A stretch of DNA of 64,000 nt, taken from contig OZ059895.1 of assembly GCA_964057225.1 (NCBI GenBank), forward strand, positions 22,764,688-22,828,687, given 5' to 3'. The DNA comes from Auanema rhodensis (lineage: Eukaryota > Nematoda > Chromadorea > Rhabditida > Rhabditidae). Within the stretch, counting starts at the first letter, position 1. The number at the start of each line of letters is the position of its first letter. The notes beneath the pieces were generated by a model. It had not been told where the DNA came from, ran no database searches, and was given only the letters and a program-made list of their open reading frames with translations. The position numbers and the translations under genes were made by a program. Shown piece by piece: positions 52,308-63,941 of the stretch.

Positions 52308-53711
52308 ACCCTGAAGAATTAATTTTTTCGTTGAATAACAATGTCCATCGTCTTTGCCTTGAAAAAAGAAATCTAAAAACATCTACTTTTTGCTAAATTA
52401 TTTTGAAATTTTTCGAAAAAATTTTTGTCAAAATGTTTTTGGAAGCAATGTTGAGTGTACATGGAAACTCAACATACACTAATGCATCATTTTTCAAACG
52501 ATCATAACTAATTTTTGTATTAAGCGTTTCTCAATGTAGTATAGTGCATTCGATGCGGATTTTTAAGCTGCGTCGATCTGTGTTATCAGATTTGCGCTAG
52601 CTTAAAAATGCACCGAGATATCAACTGATATAAGTTCACACTTATATCCTCGATTTTCACCCTGAAGAATTAATTTTTTCGTTGAATAACAATGTCCATC
52701 GTCTTTGCCTTGAAAAAAGAAATCTAAAAACATCTACTTTTTGCTAAATTATTTTGAAATTTTTCGAAAAAATTTTTGTCAAAATGTTTTTGGAAGCAAT
52801 GTTGAGTGTACATGGAAACTCAACATACACTAATGCATCATTTTTCAAACGATCATAACTAATTTTTGTATTAAGCGTTTCTCAATGTAGTATAATGCAT
52901 TCGATGCGGATTTTTAAGCTGCAATGATCTGTGTTATCAGATTTGCGCTAGCTTAAAAATGCACCGAGATATCAACTGATATATGTTCACACTTATCTCC
53001 TCAATTTTCACCCTGAAGAATTAATTTTTTCGTTGAATAACAATGTCCATCGTCTTTGCCTTGAAAAAAGGAATCTAAAAACATCTACTTTTTGCTAAAT
53101 TATTTTGAAATTTTTCGAAAAAATTTTTGTCAAAATGTTTTTGGAAGCAATGTTGAGTGTACATGGAAACTCAACATACACTAATGCATCATTTTTCAAA
53201 CGATCATAACTAATTTTTGTATTAAGCGTTTCTCAATGTAGTATAGTGCATTCGATGCAGATTTTTAAGCTGCGTCGTTCTGTGTTATCAGATTTGCGCT
53301 AGCTTAAAAATGCACCGAGATATCAACTGATATAAGTTCACACTTATATCCTCGATTTTCACCCTGAAGAATTAATTTTTTCGTTGAATAACAATGTCCA
53401 TCGTCTTTGCCTTGAAAAAAGAAATCTAAAAACATCTACTTTTTGCTAAATTATTTTGAAATTTTTCGAAAAAATTTTTGTCAAAATGTTTTTGGAAGCA
53501 ATGTTGAGTGTACATGGAAACTCAACATACACTAATGCATCATTTTTCAAACGATCATAACTAATTTTTGTATTAAGCGTTTCTCAATGTAGTATAGTGC
53601 ATTCGATGCGGATTTTTAAGCTGCGTCGATCTGTGATATCAGATTTGCGCTAGCTTAAAAATGCACCGAGATATCAACTGATATAAGTTCACACTTATAT
53701 CCTCGATTTTC
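52308..53711 (+). repeat. Spacer block E, occurrence 3 (four monomers)
   Basis: Monomers 52308, 52659, 53010 and 53361 include the G237A/CAATG/G345A monomer, the G250A/A269T monomer and the gtgatatc monomer. Compared with occurrence 2, the plain GG/A269T/G345A monomer is missing, consistent with a one-monomer deletion. Confidence 0.78.
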
Positions 53712-55817
53712 ACCCTGAAGAATTAATTTTTTCGTTGAATAACAATGTCCATCGTCTTTGCCTTGAAAAAAGAAATCTAAAAACATCTACTTTTTGCTAA
53801 ATTATTTTGAAATTTTTCGAAAAAATTTTTGTCAAAATGTTTTTGGAAGCAATGTTGAGTGTACATGGAAACTCAACATACACTAATGCATCATTTTTCA
53901 AACGATCATAACTAATTTTTGTATTAAGCGTTTCTCCATGTAGTATAGTGCATTCGATGCGGATTTTTAAGCTGCGTCGATCTGTGTTATCAGATTTGCG
54001 CTAGCTTAAAAATGCACCGAGATATCAACTGATATAAGTTCACACTTAGATCCTCGATTTTCACCCTGAAGAATTAATTTTTTTGTTGAATAACAATGTC
54101 CATCGTCTTTGCCTTGAAAAAACAAATCTAAAAACATCTACTTTTTGCTAAATTATTTTGAAATTTTTCGAAAAAATTTTTGTCAAAATGTTTTTGGAAG
54201 CAATGTTGAGTGTACATGGAAACTCAACATACACTAATGCATCATTTTTCAAACGATCATAACTAATTTTTATATTAAGCGTTTCTCAATGTAGTATAGT
54301 GCATTCGATGCGGATTTTTAAGCTGCGTCGATCTGTGTTATCAGATTTGCGCTAGCTTAAAAATGCACCGAGATATCAACTGATATAAGTTCACACTTAG
54401 ATCCTCGATTTTCACCCTGAAGAATTAATTTTTTTGTTGAATAACAATGTCCATCGTCTTTGCCTTGAAAAAACAAATCTAAAAACATCTACTTTTTGCT
54501 AAATTATTTTGAAATTTTTCGAAAAAATTTTTGTCAAAATGTTTTTGGAAGCAATGTTGAGTGTACATGGAAACTCAACATACACTAATGCATCATTTTT
54601 CAAACGATCATAACTAATTTTTGTATTAAGCGTTTCTCAATGTAGTATAGTGCATTCGATGCGGATTTTTAAGCTGCGTCGATCTGTTTTATCAGATTTG
54701 CGCTAGCTTAAAAATGCACCGAGATATCAACTGATATAAGTTCCCACTTATATCCTCGATTTTCACCCTGAAGAATCAATTTTTTCGTTGAATAACAATG
54801 TCCATCGTCTTTGCCTTGAAAAAAGGAATCTAAAAACATCTACTTTTTGCTAAATTATTTTGAAATTTTTCGAAAAAATTTTTGTCAAAATGTTTTTGGA
54901 AGCAATGTTGAGTGTACATGGAAACTCAACATACACTAATGCATCATTTTCCAAACGATCATAACTAATTTTTGTATTAAGCGTTTCTCAATGTAGCATA
55001 GTGCATTCGATGCGGATTTTTAAGCTGCATCGATCTGTGTTATCAGATTTGCGCTAGCTTAAAAATGCACCTAGATATCAACTGATATAAGTTCACACTT
55101 ATATCCTCGATTTTCACCCTGAAGAATTAATTTTTTCGTTGAATAACAATGTCCATCGTCTTTGCCTTGAAAAAAGAAATCTAAAAACATCTACTTTTTG
55201 CTAAATTATTTTGAAATTTTTCGAAAAAATTTTTGTCAAAATGTTTTTGGAAGCAATGTTGAGTGTACATGGAAACTCAACATACACTAATGCATCATTT
55301 TTCAAACGATCATAACTAATTTTTATATTAAGCGTTTCTCAATGTAGTATAGTGCATTCGATGCGGATTTTTAAGCTGCGTCGATCTGTGTTATCAGATT
55401 TGCGCTAGCTTAAAAATGCACCGAGATATCAACTGATATAAGTTCACACTTAGATCCTCGATTTTCACCCTGAAGAATTAATTTTTTTGTTGAATAACAA
55501 TGTCCATCGTCTTTGCCTTGAAAAAACAAATCTAAAAACAACTACTTTTCGCTAAATTATTTTGAAATTTTTCGAAAAAATTTTTGTCAAAATGTTTTTG
55601 GAAGCAATGTTGAGTGTACATGGAAACTCAACATACACTAATGCATCATTTTTCAAACGATCATAACTAATTTTTGTATTAAGCGTTTCTCAATGTAGTA
55701 TAGTGCATTCGATGCGGATTTTTAAGCTGCGTCGATCTGTTTTATCAGATTTGCGCTAGCTTAAAAATGCACCGAGATATCAACTGATATAAGTTCCCAC
55801 TTATATCCTCGATTTTC
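53712..55817 (+). repeat. Transition block with F-type monomers
   Basis: Monomers 53712, 54063, 54414, 54765, 55116 and 55467 return to the HOR C and F types: A226C with T338G; C22T with G210A; C22T, G275T and A331C; T13C head joined to a T233C/G265A/G308T body; G61 with G210A; and the aactacttttcgc monomer. 54765 is a T13C/T233C chimera and has a private TTTTCCAAACG. The deleted monomer follows immediately. Confidence 0.75.
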
Positions 55818-58800
55818 ACCCTGAAGAATTATTTTTGTCAAAATGTTTTTGGAAGCAATGTTGAGTGTACATGGAAACTCAACATACACTAATGCATCAT
55901 TTTTCAAACGATCATAACTAATTTTTGTATTAAGCGTTTCTCCATGTAGTATAGTGCATTCGATGCGGATTTTTAAGCTGCGTCGATCTGTGTTATCAGA
56001 TTTGCGCTAGCTTAAAAATGCACCGAGATATCAACTGATATAAGTTCACACTTATATCCTCGATTTTCACCCTGAAGAATTAATTTTTTCGTTGAATAAC
56101 ATTGTCCATCGTCTTTGCCTTGAAAAAAGGAATCTAAAAACATCTACTTTTTGCTAAATTATTTTGAAATTTTTCGAAAAAATTTTTGTCAAAATGTTTT
56201 TGGAAGCAATGTTGAGTGTACATGGAAACTCAACATACACTAATGCATCATTTTTCAAACGATCATAACTAATTTTTGTATTAAGCGTTTCTCAATGTAG
56301 TATAGTGCATTCGATGCGGATTTTTAAGCTGCGTCGATCTGTGTTATCAGATTTGCGCTAGCTTAAAAATGCACCGAGATATCAACTGATATATGTTCAC
56401 ACTTATATCCTCGATTTTCACCCTGAAGAATTAATTTTTTCGTTGAATAACAATGTCCATCGTCTTTGCCTTGAAAAAAGGAATCTAAAAACATCTACTT
56501 TTTGCTAAATTATTTTGAAATTTTTCGAAAAAATTTTTGTCAAAATGTTTTTGGAAGCAATGTTGAGTGTACATGGAAACTCAACATACACTAATGCATC
56601 ATTTTTCAAACGATCATAACTAATTTTTGTATTAAGCGTTTCTCCATGTAGTATAGTGCATTCGATGCGGATTTTTAAGCTGCGTCGATCTGTGTTATCA
56701 GATTTGCGCTAGCTTAAAAATGCACCGAGATATCAACTGATATAAGTTCACACTTATATCCTCGATTTTCACCCTGAAGAATTAATTTTTTCGTTGAATA
56801 ACATTGTCCATCGTCTTTGCCTTGAAAAAAGAAATCTAAAAACATCTACTTTTTGCTAAATTATTTTGAAATTTTTCGAAAAAATTTTTGTCAAAATGTT
56901 TTTGGAAGCAATGTTGAGTGTACATGGAAACTCAACATACACTAATGCATCATTTTTCAAACGATCATAACTAATTTTTGTATTAAGCGTTTCTCAATGT
57001 AGTATAGTGCATTCGATGCGGATTTTTAAGCTGCGTCGATCTGTGTTATCAGATTTGCGCTAGCTTAAAAATGCACCGAGATATCAACTGATATAAGTTC
57101 ACACTTATATCCTCGATTTTCACCCTGAAGAATCAATTTTTTCGTTGAATAACATTGTCCATCGTCTTTGCCTTGAAAAAAGGAATCTAAAAACATCTAC
57201 TTTTTGCTAAATTATTTTGAAATTTTTCGAAAAAATTTTTGTCAAAATGTTTTTGGAAGCAATGTTGAGTGTACATGGAAACTCAACATACACTAATGCA
57301 TCATTTTTCAAACGATCATAACTAATTTTTGTATTAAGCGTTTCTCCATGTAGTATAGTGCATTCGATGCGGATTTTTAAGCTGCGTCGATCTGTGTTAT
57401 CAGATTTGCGCTAGCTTAAAAATGCACCGAGATATCAACTGATATATGTTCACACTTATATCCTCGATTTTCACCCTGAAGAATTAATTTTTTCGTTGAA
57501 TAACATTGTCCATCGTCTTTGCCTTGAAAAAAGGAATCTAAAAACATCTACTTTTTGCTAAATTATTTTGAAATTTTTCGAAAAAATTTTTGTCAAAATG
57601 TTTTTGGAAGCAATGTTGAGTGTACATGGAAACTCAACATACACTAATGCATCATTTTTCAAACGATCATAACTAATTTTTGTATTAAGCGTTTCTCAAT
57701 GTAGTATAGTGCATTCGATGCAGATTTTTAAGCTGCGTCGATCTGTGTTATCAGATTTGCGCTAGCTTAAAAATGCACCGAGATATCAACTGATATAAGT
57801 TCACACTTATATCCTCGATTTTCACCCCGAAGAATCAATTTTTTCGTTGAATAACATTGTCCATCGTCTTTGCCTTGAAAAAAGGAATCTAAAAACATCT
57901 ACTTTTTGCTAAATTATTTTGAAATTTTTCGAAAAAATTTTTGTCAAAATGTTTTTGGAAGCAATGTTGAGTGTACATGGAAACTCAACATACACTAATG
58001 CATCATTTTTCAAACGATCATAACTAATTTTTGTATTAAGCGTTTCTCCATGTAGTATAGTGCATTCGATGCGGATTTTTAAGCTGCGTCGATCTGTGTT
58101 ATCAGATTTGCGCTAGCTTAAAAATGCACCGAGATATCAACTGATATAAGTTCACACTTATATCCTCGATTTTCACCCTGAAGAATTAATTTTTTCGTTG
58201 AATAACATTGTCCATCGTCTTTGCCTTGAAAAAAGGAATCTAAAAACATCTACTTTTTGCTAAATTATTTTGAAATTTTTCGAAAAAATTTTTGTCAAAA
58301 TGTTTTTGGAAGCAATGTTGAGTGTACATGGAAACTCAACATACACTAATGCATCATTTTTCAAACGATCATAACTAATTTTTGTATTAAGCGTTTCTCA
58401 ATGTAGTATAGTGCATTCGATGCGGATTTTTAAGCTGCGTCGATCTGTGTTATCAGATTTGCGCTAGCTTAAAAATGCACCGAGATATCAACTGATATAT
58501 GTTCACACTTATATCCTCGATTTTCACCCTGAAGAATTAATTTTTTCGTTGAATAACAATGTCCATCGTCTTTGCCTTGAAAAAAGGAATCTAAAAACAT
58601 CTACTTTTTGCTAAATTATTTCGAAATTTTTCGAAAAAATTTTTGTCAAAATGTTTTTGGAAGCAATGTTGAGTGTACATGGAAACTCAACATACACTAA
58701 TGCATCATTTTTCAAACGATCATAACTAATTTTTGTATTAAGCGTTTCTCCATGTAGTATAGTGCATTCGATGCGGATTTTTAAGCTGCGTCGATCTGTG

Positions 58801-59578
58801 TTATCAGATTTGCGCTAGCTTAAAAATGCACCGAGATATCAACTGATATAAGTTCACACTTATATCCTCGATTTTCACCCTGAAGAATTAATTTTTTCGT
58901 TGAATAACATTGTCCATCGTCTTTGCCTTGAAAAAAGGAATCTAAAAACATCTACTTTTTGCTAAATTATTTTGAAATTTTTCGAAAAAATTTTTGTCAA
59001 AATGTTTTTGGAAGCAATGTTGAGTGTACATGGAAACTCAACATACACTAAGGCATCATTTTTCAAACGATCATAACTAATTTTTGTATTAAGCGTTTCT
59101 CAATGTAGTATAGTGCATTCGATGCAGATTTTTAAGCTGCGTCGATCTGTGTTATCAGATTTGCGCTAGCTTAAAAATGCACCGAGATATCAACTGATAT
59201 AAGTTCACACTTATATCCTCGATTTTCACCCTGAAGAATTAATTTTTTCGTTGAATAACATTGTCCATCGTCTTTGCCTTGAAAAAAGGAATCTAAAAAC
59301 ATCTACTTTTTGCTAAATTATTTTGAAATTTTTCGAAAAAATTTTTGTCAAAATGTTTTTGGAAGCAATGTTGAGTGTACATGGAAACTCAACATACACT
59401 AATGCATCATTTTTCAAACGATCATAACTAATTTTTGTATTAAGCGTTTCTCCATGTAGTATAGTGCATTCGATGCGGATTTTTAAGCTGCGTCGATCTG
59501 TGTTATCAGATTTGCGCTAGCTTAAAAATGCACCGAGATATCAACTGATATAAGTTCACACTTATATCCTCGATTTTC
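55116..59578 (+). repeat. 13-mer HOR with deleted monomer, copy 1 (4463 bp)
   Basis: Monomers start at 55116, 55467, 55818 (251 bp), 56069, 56420, 56771, 57122, 57473, 57824, 58175, 58526, 58877 and 59228. The order of the first marks restarts at 59579. A34T (aacattgtcc), unseen upstream, appears here in most full-length monomers from 56069 on. Inside it, A34T/GG monomers alternate with A226C monomers. 57824 has T5C (ACCCCGAAG). 58877 has ctaaggc with G250A, seen again at 63240. Confidence 0.82.
55818..56068 (+). repeat. Deleted 251-bp monomer, first copy
   Basis: p15-p114 are missing, exactly 100 bp, with the junction at 55831/55832. One shared A at the ends means the break could be shifted by one base. 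The deletion removes the TTCGTTG motif, the barcode purine run and the TTCGAA palindrome but keeps all inverted repeats from p141 on. Its tail has A226C, and it follows a G275T/A331C monomer. Confidence 0.95.
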
Positions 59579-60280
59579 ACCCTGAAGAATTAATTTTTTC
59601 GTTGAATAACAATGTCCATCGTCTTTGCCTTGAAAAAAGAAATCTAAAAACATCTACTTTTTGCTAAATTATTTTGAAATTTTTCGAAAAAATTTTTGTC
59701 AAAATGTTTTTGGAAGCAATGTTGAGTGTACATGGAAACTCAACATACACTAATGCATCATTTTTCAAACGATCATAACTAATTTTTATATTAAGCGTTT
59801 CTCAATGTAGTATAGTGCATTCGATGCGGATTTTTAAGCTGCGTCGATCTGTGTTATCAGATTTGCGCTAGCTTAAAAATGCACCGAGATATCAACTGAT
59901 ATAAGTTCACACTTAGATCCTCGATTTTCACCCTGAAGAATTAATTTTTTTGTTGAATAACAATGTCCATCGTCTTTGCCTTGAAAAAACAAATCTAAAA
60001 ACAACTACTTTTCGCTAAATTATTTTGAAATTTTTCGAAAAAATTTTTGTCAAAATGTTTTTGGAAGCAATGTTGAGTGTACATGGAAACTCAACATACA
60101 CTAATGCATCATTTTTCAAACGATCATAACTAATTTTTGTATTAAGCGTTTCTCAATGTAGTATAGTGCATTCGATGCGGATTTTTAAGCTGCGTCGATC
60201 TGTTTTATCAGATTTGCGCTAGCTTAAAAATGCACCGAGATATCAACTGATATAAGTTCCCACTTATATCCTCGATTTTC

Positions 60281-60531
60281 ACCCTGAAGAATTATTTTTG
60301 TCAAAATGTTTTTGGAAGCAATGTTGAGTGTACATGGAAACTCAACATACACTAATGCATCATTTTTCAAACGATCATAACTAATTTTTGTATTAAGCGT
60401 TTCTCCATGTAGTATAGTGCATTCGATGCGGATTTTTAAGCTGCGTCGATCTGTGTTATCAGATTTGCGCTAGCTTAAAAATGCACCGAGATATCAACTG
60501 ATATAAGTTCACACTTATATCCTCGATTTTC
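60281..60531 (+). repeat. Deleted 251-bp monomer, second copy
   Basis: This has the same breakpoints (60294/60295), the same A226C tail and the same type of left neighbour as the copy at 55818. It therefore arose by duplication and not by a second deletion. Confidence 0.95.
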
Positions 60532-61935
60532 ACCCTGAAGAATTAATTTTTTCGTTGAATAACATTGTCCATCGTCTTTGCCTTGAAAAAAGGAATCTAA
60601 AAACATCTACTTTTTGCTAAATTATTTTGAAATTTTTCGAAAAAATTTTTGTCAAAATGTTTTTGGAAGCAATGTTGAGTGTACATGGAAACTCAACATA
60701 CACTAATGCATCATTTTTCAAACGATCATAACTAATTTTTGTATTAAGCGTTTCTCAATGTAGTATAGTGCATTCGATGCGGATTTTTAAGCTGCGTCGA
60801 TCTGTGTTATCAGATTTGCGCTAGCTTAAAAATGCACCGAGATATCAACTGATATATGTTCACACTTATATCCTCGATTTTCACCCTGAAGAATTAATTT
60901 TTTTGTTGAATAACAATGTCCATCGTCTTTGCCTTGAAAAAAGGAATCTAAAAACATCTACTTTTTGCTAAATTATTTTGAAATTTTTCGAAAAAATTTT
61001 TGTCAAAATGTTTTTGGAAGCAATGTTGAGTGTACATGGAAACTCAACATACACTAATGCATCATTTTTCAAACGATCATAACTAATTTTTGTATTAAGC
61101 GTTTCTCCATGTAGTATAGTGCATTCGATGCGGATTTTTAAGCTGCGTCGATCTGTGTTATCAGATTTGCGCTAGCTTAAAAATGCACCGAGATATCAAC
61201 TGATATAAGTTCACACTTATATCCTCGATTTTCACCCTGAAGAATTAATTTTTTCGTTGAATAACATTGTCCATCGTCTTTGCCTTGAAAAAAGAAATCT
61301 AAAAACATCTACTTTTTGCTAATTTATTTTGAAATTTTTCGAAAAAATTTTTGTCAAAATGTTTTTGGAAGCAATGTTGAGTGTACATGGAAACTCAACA
61401 TACACTAATGCATCATTTTTCAAACGATCATAACTAATTTTTGTATTAAGCGTTTCTCCATGTAGTATAGTGCATTCGATGCGGATTTTTAAGCTGCGTC
61501 GATCTGTGTTATCAGATTTGCGCTAGCTTAAAAATGCACCGAGATATCAACTGATATAAGTTCACACTTATATCCTCGATTTTCACCCTGAAGAATTAAT
61601 TTTTTCGTTGAATAACATTGTCCATCGTCTTTGCCTTGAAAAAAGGAATCTAAAAACATCTACTTTTTGCTAAATTATTTTGAAATTTTTCGAAAAAATT
61701 TTTGTCAAAATGTTTTTGGAAGCAATGTTGAGTGTACATGGAAACTCAACATACACTAATGCATCATTTTTCAAACGATCATAACTAATTTTTGTATTAA
61801 GCGTTTCTCAATGTAGTATAGTGCATTCGATGCGGATTTTTAAGCTGCGTCGATCTGTTTTATCAGATTTGCGCTAGCTTAAAAATGCACCGAGATATCA
61901 ACTGATATAAGTTCCCACTTATATCCTCGATTTTC
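60281..61935 (+). repeat. 5-mer period with deleted monomer (1655 bp)
   Basis: Monomers 60281, 60532, 60883, 61234 and 61585 restart as 61936, 62187, 62538, 62889 and 63240. The fifth monomer of the first copy is a chimera whose tail (G275T, A331C) is the type that precedes every deleted monomer in the window. An exchange placed that tail ahead of a new copy of the deletion. Confidence 0.82.
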
Positions 61936-62186
61936 ACCCTGAAGAATTATTTTTGTCAAAATGTTTTTGGAAGCAATGTTGAGTGTACATGGAAACTCAA
62001 CATACACTAATGCATCATTTTTCAAACGATCATAACTAATTTTTGTATTAAGCGTTTCTCCATGTAGTATAGTGCATTCGATGCGGATTTTTAAGCTGCG
62101 TCGATCTGTGTTATCAGATTTGCGCTAGCTTAAAAATGCACCGAGATATCAACTGATATAAGTTCACACTTATATCCTCGATTTTC
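61936..62186 (+). repeat. Deleted 251-bp monomer, third copy
   Basis: The breakpoints are identical (61949/61950), and the right neighbour is the A34T/GG/A326T monomer as in the other two cases. The left neighbour is chimeric: only its tail matches the monomers preceding the other two copies. Confidence 0.95.
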
Positions 62187-63941
62187 ACCCTGAAGAATTA
62201 ATTTTTTCGTTGAATAACATTGTCCATCGTCTTTGCCTTGAAAAAAGGAATCTAAAAACATCTACTTTTTGCTAAATTATTTTGAAATTTTTCGAAAAAA
62301 TTTTTGTCAAAATGTTTTTGGAAGCAATGTTGAGTGTACATGGAAACTCAACATACACTAATGCATCATTTTTCAAACGATCATAACTAATTTTTGTATT
62401 AAGCGTTTCTCAATGTAGTATAGTGCATTCGATGCGGATTTTTAAGCTGCGTCGATCTGTGTTATCAGATTTGCGCTAGCTTAAAAATGCACCGAGATAT
62501 CAACTGATATATGTTCACACTTATATCCTCGATTTTCACCCTGAAGAATTAATTTTTTTGTTGAATAACAATGTCCATCGTCTTTGCCTTGAAAAAAGGA
62601 ATCTAAAAACATCTACTTTTTGCTAAATTATTTTGAAATTTTTGGAAAAAATTTTTGTCAAAATGTTTTTGGAAGCAATGTTGAGTGTACATGGAAACTC
62701 AACATACACTAATGCATCATTTTTCAAACGATCATAACTAATTTTTGTATTAAGCGTTTCTCCATGTAGTATAGTGCATTCGATGCGGATTTTTAAGCTG
62801 CGTCGATCTGTGTTATCAGATTTGCGCTAGCTTAAAAATGCACCGAGATATCAACTGATATAAGTTCACACTTATATCCTCGATTTTCACCCTGAAGAAT
62901 TAATTTTTTCGTTGAATAACATTGTCCATCGTCTTTGCCTTGAAAAAAGAAATCTAAAAACATCTACTTTTTGCTAAATTATTTTGAAATTTTTCGAAAA
63001 AATTTTTGTCAAAATGTTTTTGGAAGCAATGTTGAGTGTACATGGAAACTCAACATACACTAATGCATCATTTTTCAAACGATCATAACTAATTTTTGTA
63101 TTAAGCGTTTCTCCATGTAGTATAGTGCATTCGATGCGGATTTTTAAGCTGCGTCGATCTGTGTTATCAGATTTGCGCTAGCTTAAAAATGCACCGAGAT
63201 ATCAACTGATATAAGTTCACACTTATATCCTCGATTTTCACCCTGAAGAATTAATTTTTTCGTTGAATAACATTGTCCATCGTCTTTGCCTTGAAAAAAG
63301 GAATCTAAAAACATCTACTTTTTGCTAAATTATTTTGAAATTTTTCGAAAAAATTTTTGTCAAAATGTTTTTGGAAGCAATGTTGAGTGTACATGGAAAC
63401 TCAACATACACTAAGGCATCATTTTTCAAACGATCATAACTAATTTTTGTATTAAGCGTTTCTCAATGTAGTATAGTGCATTCGATGCAGATTTTTAAGC
63501 TGCGTCGATCTGTGTTATCAGATTTGCGCTAGCTTAAAAATGCACCGAGATATCAACTGATATAAGTTCACACTTATATCCTCGATTTTCACCCTGAAGA
63601 ATCAATTTTTTCGTTGAATAACATTGTCCATCGTCTTTGCCTTGAAAAAAGGAATCTAAAAACATCTACTTTTTGCTAAATTATTTTGAAATTTTTCGAA
63701 AAAATTTTTGTCAAAATGTTTTTGGAAGCAATGTTGAGTGTACATGGAAACTCAACATACACTAATGCATCATTTTTCAAACGATCATAACTAATTTTTG
63801 TATTAAGCGTTTCTCCATGTAGTATAGTGCATTCGATGCGGATTTTTAAGCTGCGTCGATCTGTGTTATCAGATTTGCGCTAGCTTAAAAATGCACCGAG
63901 ATATCAACTGATATAAGTTCACACTTATATCCTCGATTTTC
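61936..63941 (+). repeat. Last block: deleted monomer plus five full monomers
   Basis: Monomers 61936 (251 bp), 62187, 62538, 62889, 63240 and 63591. 62538 shares C22T with 60883 and has a private C to G that destroys the TTCGAA centre (near 62644). 63240 returns to the ctaaggc/G250A type of 58877, and 63591 to the T13C/A34T/A226C type of 57824. Confidence 0.8.

Larger units (their letters stand above)
59579..61935 (+). repeat. 13-mer HOR with deleted monomer, copy 2 (partial)
   Basis: Monomers 59579, 59930, 60281 (251 bp), 60532, 60883 and 61234 correspond to 55116-57121. The order then breaks: 61585 has an A34T/GG head and a G275T/A331C tail, which leads into a further deleted monomer at 61936. 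60883 gains C22T, and 61234 has a private gctaatttatt near 61321. Confidence 0.8.

Noticed and set aside
55818-56068. The 251-bp unit as a separate satellite family or a mobile element insertion
   Set aside because: It is the ordinary monomer lacking p15-p114, with no extra sequence, target-site duplication or terminal repeats.
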